Source: Anolis sagrei
Lineage: Eukaryota; Chordata; Lepidosauria; Squamata; Anolidae
Assembly: GCF_037176765.1 (NCBI RefSeq)
Contig: NC_090023.1
Location: 46,641,366-46,705,365 of the forward strand
DNA length: 64,000 nt
Direction of reading: 5' to 3'
Below are positions 12,310-23,294 of the stretch, piece by piece. The stretch's first letter is position 1, and every line of letters begins with the position of its first letter. The notes beneath the pieces were generated by a model. That model searched no databases and had not been told where the DNA came from. It was given only the letters and a program-made list of their open reading frames with translations. A program made the translations under genes and the position numbers.

Positions 12310-12605
12310 GTCATAAGGAGGTGGGAGCAAGCTTGTTTCTGCTGCCCTGGAAACTAGGATACGGAATAATGGCTTCTAACTACAGGAAAGGAGAAACCAC
12401 CTTAGGAAGAACTTCCTGATTGTGAGAGTTGTTCAGCAGTGGAGCTCTCTGCCCCAGATGTGTGGTGGGGGCTCCTTCTTTGGAGGCTTTTAAACAGAAG
12501 CTAGATGGCCATCGGTTGGGGGTGCTTTAAATGTGATTTTCCTGCTTCTTAGCAGGAGGTTGGACTGGATTGCCCACGAGATCTCTTCCAACTCTATGAT
12601 TCCAT
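12310..12605 (+). mobile_element. CR1 LINE 3' end
   Basis: The sequence matches the CR1 C-terminal region seen intact at 42934-43281 and the standard 3' tail (gttggactggattgcccacg, then ccaactctatgattc). It is 5'-truncated and sits inside the MITE at 11623-12681. Confidence 0.9.
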
Positions 12606-13337
12606 TATTCTAATGCATTACTCACTTATAGCTACGTAATTTAGCCAAAAAAAGGTGAACATTAGATTCGAGTAAATATGGTAATTTGATTCAGATCCCT
12701 GCCCTATTCCAAGAGGCATGGAGAAAAAATGTTGCATACAGCACTTTGCAAGTTAATAATCAGCCTCACATTTTTCTCTAAAGGAGAAATCAGTTTTGAC
12801 TTAATTCTGTTAGAATGTAGTAGCCCCACCCATCCATTAAAGCAGAAAAAATAAAAGAAGAGGTAGACCCACTTACAAGAATTCTTTATTGTCAAAAGAT
12901 TCTAACACATCTTCATTAATAATTCTCTTTTTGCAAGCGAAATACAACCATTTTCAATGCAGATATGCAGCAACACCAGGCTGATACAACAATAGAGCTC
13001 ACAAGTGAACATGATGATCAAGTTTGCAGAATGAAAGTGGGAGGATTTAAATAGGCAGGAAAAGAAGGTTGAAAATTAATTTCTAAAATTAATTCAATTA
13101 CTTAGCTTGCATTCTTGTTTTATTCAGAGACATTTTGCTACAAGCATGGGGTGGGGTGAGGGCATAAAGCACAAAGGCTAAAAAGTGACTTGTCATGCAG
13201 CACATGACACCGTAATCTGTTGGGTTGCAACCGGAGACCACCAAGAAAATTTACATATCTAATAGTAATGATGCCACCATCCCCCCTTTTTTTGGTCCCA
13301 AAGCCAAAATTATGTAATTATTTGCATATTTCTATTT

Positions 13338-13500
13338 TGCTCTATCTTACCCCAAGGGGGACTCTGAGCAACTTACAGTTTGGCAAAATTCAATGTCACA
13401 TCAAAACATAAACATAACAGATTATAAATACATTAAACATTAAATCATTAAACATAAAACAATAACATATAAATACAATTAAAACAGGGTTTAAAACAGC
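13338..13500 (-). mobile_element. L2-like or SINE 3' tail fragment
   Basis: The phrase taccccaagggggactctgag is the complement of the GGGGTGAGAAGGGCGG-type 3' end shared by L2-like LINEs and their SINEs here (see 22840-22910). The rest is AT-rich. Confidence 0.6.
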
Positions 13501-13540
13501 AATTGCAAGCAAAATGGATTGCAAAATTAAAAATTATTTA

Positions 13541-14168
13541 CAGTGTTCCCTCGCTACTTTGCAGTTCGCTTTTCGTGGACTCACTGTTTTGCGGTTTTCC
13601 TCTCAGTCCTCCCTCCCTCCAGCCTTGAAGGGCCTTTCCTTCCTTTCCTTCACTCTCTCTCTCTTCACCCCCTGTGAAGGGAAAGGCGAGGAGGGCTTAC
13701 TTCCCTCCCTCTCTCATTTCCTTCCTGCCTTCCTTCCCTGACAGCCCTTTCCTTCTCCTGCAGCCACTGCACTGACAGGGGGGGGGGGGACCTGCGGGGG
13801 AGGGGGAGGATGAGGAAGAGGAGGAGAGGAAGGTGAAGAAGGTGTGCACAAGTGGGGAAGGAGGAGGGGGAAGAGGAGGAGAAGGGGAGGGGGAGCCAGG
13901 CATACGAGGAGGAGCCAGTGGGAAGTGTGGTGTGCAAGGCGAGGGAGGAAGGGAGGAAGAGGAGAGGAAAGAGAAGGTGAAGGGATTGAGTGAGTGAGAG
14001 GGGGGAGGGGGAGAGAGGTGTGGGTGGAGTCACTCCTAGGAGGGGACAGTCCTACACCTCATGTGCGCTAAGGCAGTACATATACAGTATAGTGTCCCGA
14101 TTTGGCGGATTTTCTCTTATCGCGGGTGGTCCTAGAACGGAACACCCGCGATAACTGAGGGAACACTG
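13541..14168. mobile_element. TA-flanked TIR transposon (Tigger/pogo-like MITE)
   Basis: It begins CAGTGTTCCCTCGCTACTTT and ends GAGGGAACACTG with TA on both sides (13539-13540 and 14169-14170). Sub-terminal stretches (gcggattttctcttatcgcg) echo the opposite end. The centre (13600-14030) is purine- or pyrimidine-rich filler. No transposase is seen. Confidence 0.75.
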
Positions 14169-14170
14169 TA

Positions 14171-15220
14171 GATAGAAAACTCAAAGGCATACAAAATTAT
14201 GTTAAAGCTATAATTATGCTGTTTATAAAACTCAGAAACATATAAAACATCTCTGAAAAGGCAAGAAACAAAGTTTCACTCCCATAGGAATAAAAATGTA
14301 AACATTCACAATTTGCTGCTCTTTCATGGTTGCCAAAACTTGATGTCTCAAGCAGGCGGCTTCACTTCTCTAATCCAAAGGCCAAAACACCAACTGTGCT
14401 TGTGCAGATGAACTGCCTTTCCTTGTTTAGAGCAGCTGATATTACCATCAGGCCAAGTCTTCAAGTCACGTGGCCCGTCACCACACCCTTGCTGAGACCG
14501 GAAAGTAGACAGAAAGCCACATCCCTGCAGTTCCAAACAATTGCGACATTGTAGAAAATTGCCTTTAATGTATGATCATCAGACAGCTTTTTTACCTTGT
14601 GAAATATATCCATCAATGAATAAGGAAGTCTGTATGCAATGAACTTGTTCAGTGACAGCCAGGGAATCAGTCATGTGAATTCAGCCTCAAACCATTTGCT
14701 GACCGACATTTGGCACCACTGAAATGCTACTGAAGTCAGCTGAGCTACATGAGAGAGAGGAGAGATGACCCAAGCACCGAAGCAGAGAATTGGTTGCACT
14801 GAAAATGGCATCTTTTAGGTCCAACATGATCAAAATATTTGCGACATTTTTTGTGTGTGGAACTGTAGCCAGTTTTAAGGGGCAGGGCACCTGTTCAGCT
14901 CTTAAGTTCCCAAGAATCAAAGAAAAACAGCAGGAGCCAATTGATACCAGTTTTCCTAGAAACCTCATGGCATACAATTCAGGAAACAGAATGAGTCAGC
15001 GGGAAAACACCATCGGTACAATTCCAGGAAGCAATATTGTAAAATGCTAACTAGTGAGTGTCCTCCACACTCCCTTGGAGTGACTTTGAACACACCTCTG
15101 TTGCACAAGCAGCCTCAATTACAATTTCTTGGGAAGGAAGTGTTTATTTGGAATACTTAGAAGCGTTTTGTGCCCTTTTGCCACTGATACTGAAATTTTC
15201 TGTTACAACAGTGTTTATAG
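14171..15220. other. Intergenic, nothing recognised
   Basis: Frames at 14687-15050 are open on both strands but have no family motif or splice pattern, so I do not call a gene. Confidence 0.45.
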
Positions 15221-16547
15221 CAGTGGTTCTCACTCTTCTTATGCAGCGACCCCTTAATACAGTTCCTCATGTTGTGGTGACCTCCAACCATAAAATTATT
15301 TTTGCTGCTACTTCATAACTGTAATTTTGCTACTGTTATATATCATAATAAAAATATCTGATATGCAGGATGTATTTTCCTTCACTGAACTACATCTGGC
15401 ACAAATACTCAATATGCCCAAATTTGAATACTGGTAGGGGTGGAGGGGATTCATTTTATCATTTGGGAGTTGTAGTTGCTGGGATGTATAGTTCACCTAC
15501 AATCTAAGACCATTCTGATCTCCACCAACAATGGAATTGAACCAAACTTGGCACACAGAACTCCCATGACCAACAGACAATACTGGAAGGAAGGGTTTGG
15601 TGGTCATTGACCTTTTGGAGTTGTAAGGTAAAGGTAAAGGTAGTCCCCTGACATTAAGCCCAGTCATGTCTGACTCTGGGGTGTGGTGCTCATCTCCATT
15701 TCTAAGTCGAAGAGCCAGCGTTGTCCGTAGACACCTCCAAGGTCATGTGGCCGGCATGACTGCATGGAGCGCCGTTACCTTCCCGCCGGAGCGGTACCTA
15801 TTGATCTATTCACATTTGCATGTTTTCGAACTGCTAGGTTGGCAGAAGCTAGGGCTGACAGCGGAAGCTCACGCCGCTCCCCAGAATCGAAACTGCGACC
15901 TTTCAATCAAGCTCAGCAGCTCAGTGCTTTAACCCACTGTGCCACCGGGGGCTTTGGAGTTGTAGTTCACCTATATTCAGAGGACACTGTGAACACAATG
16001 ACGGATCTGGACCAAACTTAGCACAAATACCCAATATGCCCAAATTTGAACACTGGTGGGATTTGGGGAAAATAGACCTTGACATTTGGGAGTTGTAATT
16101 GTTGGGCTATATAGTTCACCTACAATTAAAGAGCATTCTGAATCCTACTACTAATAGAATTGGGCCAAACGTCTCACACAGAATCCCCATGCCTTGAAGA
16201 GACTCACTAGCACGAGCCTCCCTCCAGCTCACACTCTCCCTCACCTGCACATGCACACCACACTGCCATGCGCCGAGCACACCTGCTTTTCCCTGCCCGC
16301 ATGGAGTCTCAGAAACAGCCCTCCTCTTGGCTGAGAGGCCAGCTAAGAGGCCAGCTAATCACAGTGGAAGAGGACTTTTGGTGAGAGGATTCGCCGTCTG
16401 TTTCCAAAAAGGAAGAGAAGGACAAGCAGAGAGATTTTCAGCCTTCTCTGCCAAAGGGGTTCCTAAGACCATCAGAAATGTATGTATCTGATGGTCTTTG
16501 GTAACCCCTCTGAAACCCCCTTGCAGCCTCCAGGTTGAGAAACACTG
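15221..16547 (-). mobile_element. hAT-type non-autonomous element, interrupted by a SINE
   Basis: It is the same family as 5856-6874 and 45015-45740 in reverse: it starts CAGTGGTTCTCAC and ends GGTTGAGAAACACTG. It is longer than its relatives because of the SINE at 15626-15952 and an extra roughly 250-bp segment near 16190-16440. Confidence 0.8.
15626..15952 (-). mobile_element. Sauria/ACA-type tRNA SINE, best copy, 12-bp TSD
   Basis: On the minus strand it reads GCCCCCGGTGGCACAGTGGG (A-box region), then GGTCGCAGTTTCGATTCTGG (B-box region), then the body with GAACATGCAAATGTG-like and CATGCCGGCCACATGACC motifs, and the CTTTACCTTTACC tail. The duplication tttggagttgta is exact at 15614-15625 and 15953-15964. 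It inserted into the hAT-type element. Confidence 0.92.
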
Positions 16548-17006
16548 GCCTAGAAGGTTCCACTTTGATCATATTTATGTCATGGGGGTGCTGACCTGAA
16601 TTTATAATGAAACTGTTGAAGTTTTTAGTATTTATGCTACAAAACAGAGGCAACTCTACCCCTCCCTTCCCCGGTTAAGTAAGCTATTATGTATTTATTC
16701 ATTTAATGACAGTGATTTATATCTTTTCGGGATAATTTCTTTTCCCAAGGCAGTTTGCTAGAAATGACAAATATATTAACGTTGCTGGGTTAAATATTAA
16801 CATATGAAAGGATTCTTTCCACAGGGCAGTTGTTAGGGAAGAGAAAGTGCAGACACCTCACTCCCTTGCATTCTTTCCTTTTGGTGAAACCTTTTCCGCA
16901 GGATACCTGATGGTAAATGGGCGGAGTAGGGAAGGGGAGGGAAATTTTTACCAATAGAGGAAAAAACCAGTTACAAAATGTCAGGTTAAGAAGAAACCAA
17001 GTAGAT

Positions 17007-17327
17007 CACTGGTTCCCAACCTTTTTTAAAAATCAGGGAACACTTGACCAGGGATCACTTTGACCAAAAGGGTTAGAATCTGTTTTTAAACTTGGGTTTG
17101 GTTATTTGGGGTGCTCATTCAGAAAACTGCATTGGATAGACCGTATTGGCTGTAATTTCTGATACAGAACATATGCCATCCAGCAGTCACCATCTGCTCG
17201 CCCACGAAAAACCAGATTTAATAAGCCTCAGCACTATAAGAGGGTTTCATGAGACCAAATGCTCTTGTTGCAAAATGTGGCTGCAGACCACATTTTAGTT
17301 TTTGCAGACCACTGGTGGGAATCACTG
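17007..17327. mobile_element. Possible hAT-type MITE
   Basis: The left end CACTGGTTCCCAACC and right end GGTGGGAATCACTG are partly complementary. A related internal phrase (gccatc..cagtcaccatctgctcgccca) recurs at about 24850-24890, so this is a repeat family, but the borders are unsure. Confidence 0.45.
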
Positions 17328-17329
17328 AA

Positions 17330-18370
17330 ATAGATAAATGATTTAAACACCTAGTTTTACTAACTAGGCAAGGAGATTACAACAGCCAACCTTTCCCTCT
17401 CTTGAATGTAAAATATTTACTATTCTATTAAAGCAGCTGAGCTGTATTTGCCCCTTCCCAAGCCCCATGCCCCCCCCCCCCCGGTTTTTCAAATGTTTTG
17501 CAAAACAACATTTATACATCCCCAAGGAGGCATGGGGAGAAATCTGGCCCATTTTTCCTGTATCCAGGGTCTTTTTAGCACAGGAGAGACCCCCTTGTTT
17601 GCATCACGAAATCACATGGAAAAACAAGTTTACTTTCTCTTGTCAAAAGAGCCTCCGATCCTAAAACAGCCATAGGTGGAGAAGCATGGTAAAATTTCCC
17701 CATACTCCAAGACAAAACCCCATAAATAAATAAATAAATTCAAAAACTCTAACTTAGGGTTAAAAGGGTGCATCCTTGAGCTAAAATGGCCTTGGAACTA
17801 GGCAAAATATACAAAATTGCATATTCTCTAGAGGCTGAATGGATACTTTGAGCTAGTCTTTACAACGTGGAAGAGTGTGTTACAGATTAACTTCTAACTC
17901 CTAGCAATTGTTTGCTCGTGATACCTAAGGAGGGAAAATAGCCATCAAGGGAGAAAACAAGTGGGATTGTGGATATTGGATACGGCAGTCCTGGAAATTG
18001 CGTAACACACAACACTGGGGAGCAGTTTAACTATGCACTTTACAGTGAGGTTCAACTTTTCAAATATCAATTTTGTTTTCTACTGGCTCTTGCAGCTGAG
18101 AGATGGCTAGACAAAGCTTTGCCGATATAACAACTGCATCTTACTTCATAGGAGTCTCTCTGTTCTCATGAAAAATGCAGGTGTTTGAGAAAGGAAAATG
18201 CCATTCTGAGAAGAAAAATAATTCCTGGAGGAGACTTGCTCATACACCAGGTATGTCATTGTATGTCTGATAGTGGATGATTGAACCTTAGAGAGATTGT
18301 TGGGTTTATGATTGACATGTACATCTACATAGTGACTTGCTGTCCTGGTGGGAAAAATATGTAAATGCTT
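17330..18370. other. Intergenic, nothing recognised
   Basis: Single-copy-looking sequence with a poly-C run at 17470-17482. Confidence 0.5.
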
Positions 18371-18374
18371 TTAT

Positions 18375-18865
18375 TCATTCATTTATTTATTTAATTTACA
18401 GCATTTATATTCTGCTCGTCTCACCCCAAAGGGGACTCAGGACACAACACACATACACAGCACACAATCAATGCCGTTAAACAGACAGGATAGACAACAG
18501 ATAGATGTATTATGTCAGCATTTTCCCCCAACTTTGGCATCCTGGATGTTGTGCTCAATTCCGGCCACAGGAGGTGCTGTCACTTCATGCTCTATGATGA
18601 AGAGCCTTGATCACAGACTTCTTCCTTCCTTTGATCGCTGGCATTTTCTGGTATTTTTTTTATGGCGTCATAAAATACCTCCCCGCTTAAGCAGTGTCTA
18701 ATTTCTCTATTCACAGCTCACAGCTGTTTTCGAACTGCTTAGGTGGACAGTAAACTGGGCTGAAGGTTGGGTGCTCACCCAGACCCGGGCATCAAACTGC
18801 CAACCTTTCAATTGGTAAGATGCACTGCTGTTGGTGATTAACCAGCTGTGCTAAATCCCGACCCT
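18375..18865 (-). mobile_element. tRNA-headed SINE with L2-like tail
   Basis: On the minus strand a tRNA-like head (TTTAGCACAGCTGGTTAATC, then GGTTGGCAGTTTGATGCCCG) is followed by a body with GCTTAAGCGGGGAGGTATTT and by a tail AGTCCCCTTTGGGGTGAGAC ending in (ATAAA)n. A 5'-truncated copy lies at 57180-57400. Confidence 0.75.
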
Positions 18866-18869
18866 ACCA

Positions 18870-20390
18870 ATGCTACCAATTATTTTGACAATTTGGAAGA
18901 TTTCATGTATGTTGCACGTGATCCAGTATGGAAACAGTCTACTGAAATGTGGCAGAGTATATTTCAAAATAGAGTAAGATCAACCTCAGTTTAGAATTAA
19001 ATTGCTATCACTTAGAATGGTAATGGAGTAGGCGTATGTTACAAATGGGCATGATAGCTGTTCACAAAGGTAAAGCATCAGAGAAATGAAAACTTTAGTA
19101 ATTTGGACACAAACCCATGTATAGTGTTGTCTGCTAATACCATAAGCCTCCATTTCAAAACCAAGAGAACTGGATTGCTTGATTTAAAAAGTGGTGTAAC
19201 TGGCATAATGGAAATGAGGTGGAAAGGAAATGAACCTAGTAGTGTGGGTGAGTCAGTGGAAGGAATAAAGCAATCTCTGTACACAGTGTCTCCAGGAAAG
19301 GAATCCTGTGAGTGATTTCACTCACTATGCTCTACAAGGGTGTATCAAACTGGAAATATCAAGAGGGTCAGATACTTCTGCAGAACTGTGTGTAACTCTA
19401 GCTCCTTAAAGTAAGTTAATACTGGGAACAAACTGTTGCACCACCACAAAGCACTCAAGATTATTTTGATATGGGGCATGAACCTAGGAAGGTATCTAAA
19501 GGATAATTATGGTAATTAGTTATTCTCAAAGATTGGATTATCCCAAATTCTCATCACAATAAAGAACAGACTGTGGATAGACTTAGCCAAAGAGGGACAC
19601 AACATTAGGCTTAAAGCTAAGAGGCAGTGAGGACGTAGTACTGAGTGGTAAGGTTTCTAAACCAATATCAGTGAATACAGGACTTGATAATTTAGTTTAT
19701 ACATATGTAGAAGTTGCCACAGAAGTCCAACAAAGCTACACTGACTTCAAACAAACAAACAAAAATCCACAAGCGCACACACATTCTCAGACTCTCCAGG
19801 TTTCTCAGCCTTCTGTCACAGGGACAATAATCCCTTCATTAATGTCACTACTGTTCCCTCACAGGCTCAGTCCCACCCACTCTGGACTCAGCATCATCTT
19901 CTGTTCTTGAAGGCACCTTCACAGCCACTACTGTTTGAGAAGGATATCTATACTGTCTAGCCAGTTTAGATATCCTTATCAAATGAAACCTTTCCCAAAG
20001 GTCACAGGATATCACACTCATTCCTTGGGTGCAAACATCCTCCCGACTCTTGCCCATCAGTGTAGATTACAGTAATGTAAAACATTGCATCTCTGCACAT
20101 GAGGTACTAATTTGAGAGAGAGGGAAGTGTATAATGCTTACATAATGCAGTACCAACTTCTCTTAAATCATACCCATATGTTAGAAAAGACATGTGTGTG
20201 TGTGTGTGGGGGGGGGGTGTTATGGCCAGATGCAGTTCCTGGCCCCGACAGTCCTGATCTAAAATCTATAGAATCCAAATGAAATTCATATTGCAAGTTG
20301 TACACTCTGCAACATCCATTTTTGTAGCTGACTTTTTCATTTCAATATTATTATTCTTTCCGATAATTCCTTTACAGCTCTTTGATTTAT
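18870..20390. other. Intergenic, 3' flank of IFT57
   Basis: No coding motif. (GT)n followed by poly-G lies at 20193-20217. Confidence 0.5.
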
Positions 20391-20394
20391 CATA

Positions 20395-20604
20395 CCAAGA
20401 ACTTGTTAATGAAATTTTATTAACATTTTTCTTACAAAAAGCTATATAATAAATCATACAGAAACATAACATTACTGCATGTATAAAAACAAAATTTATG
20501 GCTTTGTAAAATGACATACATAGTTTTATATATATGTGTGTGTGTGTGTATGTCATATCACAAAATGATTTACATAGCATTAAAAAAATAAACATCAAAC
20601 AAAT
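20395..20604 (-). other. IFT57: IFT57 3' UTR with candidate poly(A) signal
   Basis: The minus strand after the stop codon has an AATAAA at 20421-20416, about 185 bases downstream, the first canonical signal met. A (TG)n run at 20533-20550 lies inside this stretch. The cleavage site is an inference; a longer 3' UTR cannot be excluded. Confidence 0.5.
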
Positions 20605-20786
20605 TTAATAGGTACCGACAATGGAAGAATCTGGAATTATAGTAGCATGCATGTCTCTAGTCATGTTTGATTTTTCTTTCAGCTTTGATTGAAGCAACGT
20701 GTGTTCCACTACGCCAATTCGTATGTCCATCTGAATGGTTTCTTGTTTCAGTTTGGTCAAAGCTTGTTTAATCTTTACTAAAGGAG
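20605..20786 (-). CDS. IFT57: IFT57 coding exon 11 with stop codon
   Basis: It encodes [20 protein letters not shown], then [40 protein letters not shown] and TAA (20607-20605). This is the end of the coiled coil and the conserved C-terminal tail. The acceptor is AACAG|CT. Confidence 0.97.
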
Positions 20787-22878
20787 CTGTTAAAAAGAAA
20801 AATGCAAAATGGCACATTTTTTCTGTCAGTCTGCCATACGAAGAAAGTTACTATTTTTTTCCTTCTGCTAATCGGGAGAGCTAAATGAACAAAAGAATGA
20901 CATTACTCTGGAGACACAATTTTATAGATTCACGGAAGCTTTTTAAAATTACGATATACTCTACCACCTTCATGACATTTTAGATCTGAAGAGGTGCATT
21001 AAAATGCTTACTTTTTCAGTACTTATGGTGAAATTAAATTTTACATTTGGTGAAAAGACTTCTCAAAACAAAATTCTACAGATTTCTTAGTCTACGCTAG
21101 TACAAATTCCTGTGATTTCTTCAGGTACGCATTATTACAACAGCCTCATAAATCTCGAAGGACTACAAGTAGAATATTTACAATACTTTCCCCCTAATAA
21201 AGCACTGTAAGTCCAAGTAAAGGATAGACTTATTCGCATTTTAAAATGGAATGAACCCATAACAGACATTTCCTCAATGCTTTTTACCAGCAAAAAGCAT
21301 ACTTCCGGCTGCATCAGTTGTAGAAAATGTCCAAGAATTTAAGAAAGACTGCAGATACAATTACTGAGACATGCCACGTGATCTTGTGCCTCAAGAGAAT
21401 GCAGACTCCAACTGTATCTCAGCTACTCCTTCTGCTTTTGTTTTTCTGCAGCTTAATTTTTGCTCTTGGTTTGGAAAAGTATTAAGTAGCTCAAAAATGG
21501 GAGCTTTGTCTGAGAAAGAACCTCAAGATAGAGCTTACCACCATCAGTCATACTGCTGCCCTTTTCTTCCATTTCCTGCTTCACCTTCTCTAATTCTTCA
21601 GTAATCTTAAGAAAAAAAAGGTAAACATGTTATTTGTCAAATCTAGCATTACCAAAGCTATATCAATTCTCAATGGAACAAATCACAATTTCCCTCCAAA
21701 ATCTGTCCATCTGCTATTGGGGTCAAACATATCTCTTCAAACTCCTAGATGAAAATCAAATTAATGACTGGTTTCAAAAGGACCCCAGTGTGATATTTTT
21801 TTAAAAGAAGTATATTTTATCAGTAGGCTTTTTCAAAATCATATATCCAGTAATACTCACTAGGCATTGGACTTACTAGAGAGCCATGGGGCAGAAAGAA
21901 GCAAAAACAGTTGGCTGATTTTAATAATGGAAGATATGCAATTCACGCCTAAAAGGTGACCCCCCTCCAAAATAATATTACAAACAGGAAATAAGGTTGC
22001 AGCTTGCATTGTATCAAAATAAAGGCAACTTGGAGCAATCCAATAGGGCAAAATTGCTCTTGGAGCCCAACAAACCCTTCTATAATGGAGACTTTCTGCT
22101 TGGGGGGGGGGGGGGGGGATTCATTTTCCCTGTCTAGTGTTTTGAAAAGCTGCATAGGATAGAATGAATCATAACTGAATTTATTTGTTCTCTTTCTAGT
22201 ATATCTCCTTTCCTGAGCCAACAACAACCAATAACACTTGCATGGATACAGAACTTCTGTGCCCCTTACCTAGATTTGGAGGACCTAAAGATGGTAATGC
22301 ATGCACTGGTAACCTCAAGGTTGAACTTCTGCAATGTGCTTTACATTGGCTACCTTTGTACCAACTTTGGAAAGTCCAGTTGGTTTAAAATATGACAGCC
22401 AGATTGGTTAGAGGAACATCCAGGAGTGGACATATTACACTCCTGGATGTCAATTAGTTTCCAGGCAAAGTACAAACTGATGGTTTTGACCTTTAAAGTT
22501 CTACGTGGTTTGGGTCCAGGTTACCTACAGGATCACCTTCTCTCACATGATCCTCCTCAAACACTTAGGACCACTGGGGGGCAGCTACTCCACCTGCCAG
22601 AATCCAATTGTGAAGAGAGGGGCCATGAAGGCAGTTCCATCTTGCCTCCAGTGTCATCAGTTGGGAGCCCCCCCCCCCCAACACCAACTGCTGCTCTGAG
22701 ATCAGAGTGAAGAGAGGGGCCACAAAGGCAGTTCCATCTTGCCTCCAGTATCATCAGTTGGCACCCCCCCCCCCCCCAGCACCATTAATACTGTATTATA
22801 TAATATATTGTATTTACATGTTACTTGTAAGCCGCTTTGAGTCCCCTTTGGGGTGAGAAGGGCGGCATATAAATGTCA

Positions 22879-22909
<31 letters not shown>

Positions 22910-23228
22910 AACTGGCAGCTGTCACCCAGAGGACTTTTTCATTGCTCATCCTAAGACTGTGGAACGACCTGTCAAAAGAGCTCCGACAGTTAAATGAGCT
23001 GTCGGAATTTAAAAATCATCTAAAGACCTATCTCTTCTGGAAGACCTATCCAGCCAGTTTGAATCACGAATTTTAAACCTGCATTTTACATTAAATCTTT
23101 GTTCTGTGTATTTTAATACCTTATGTATTTTGTAGAAATATGTTTTAATATGCACATTTTATGTAATGTTTTTAGATGATTATGTGTTTTTAGTGATGTT
23201 GTAACCTGCCTTGAGGATAGGAGTAGCA

Positions 23229-23294
<66 letters not shown>

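Larger units (their letters stand above)
11623..12681. mobile_element. TIR MITE (mariner-type?) split by a SINE and a CR1
   Basis: The ends CCATATTTACC and GTAAATATGG are inverted repeats; TA follows the right end. Related ends occur at 54489 and about 55110. The body is interrupted by the SINE at 11682-11989 and by CR1 sequence at about 12310-12603. No coding sequence is seen. Confidence 0.65.

Noticed and set aside
13514-14033. Overlapping Ser/Pro-rich frames on both strands
   Set aside because: They fall in the purine-rich filler of a TA-flanked transposon.
14687-15050. Open frames on both strands of moderate length, considered as a host exon
   Set aside because: No recognisable protein family, no convincing splice pair, no partner exon nearby.
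1-20390. Start of the neighbouring gene (CD47 lies next to IFT57 in human, from memory)
   Set aside because: No exon with recognisable CD47 motifs is visible, so I make no call.
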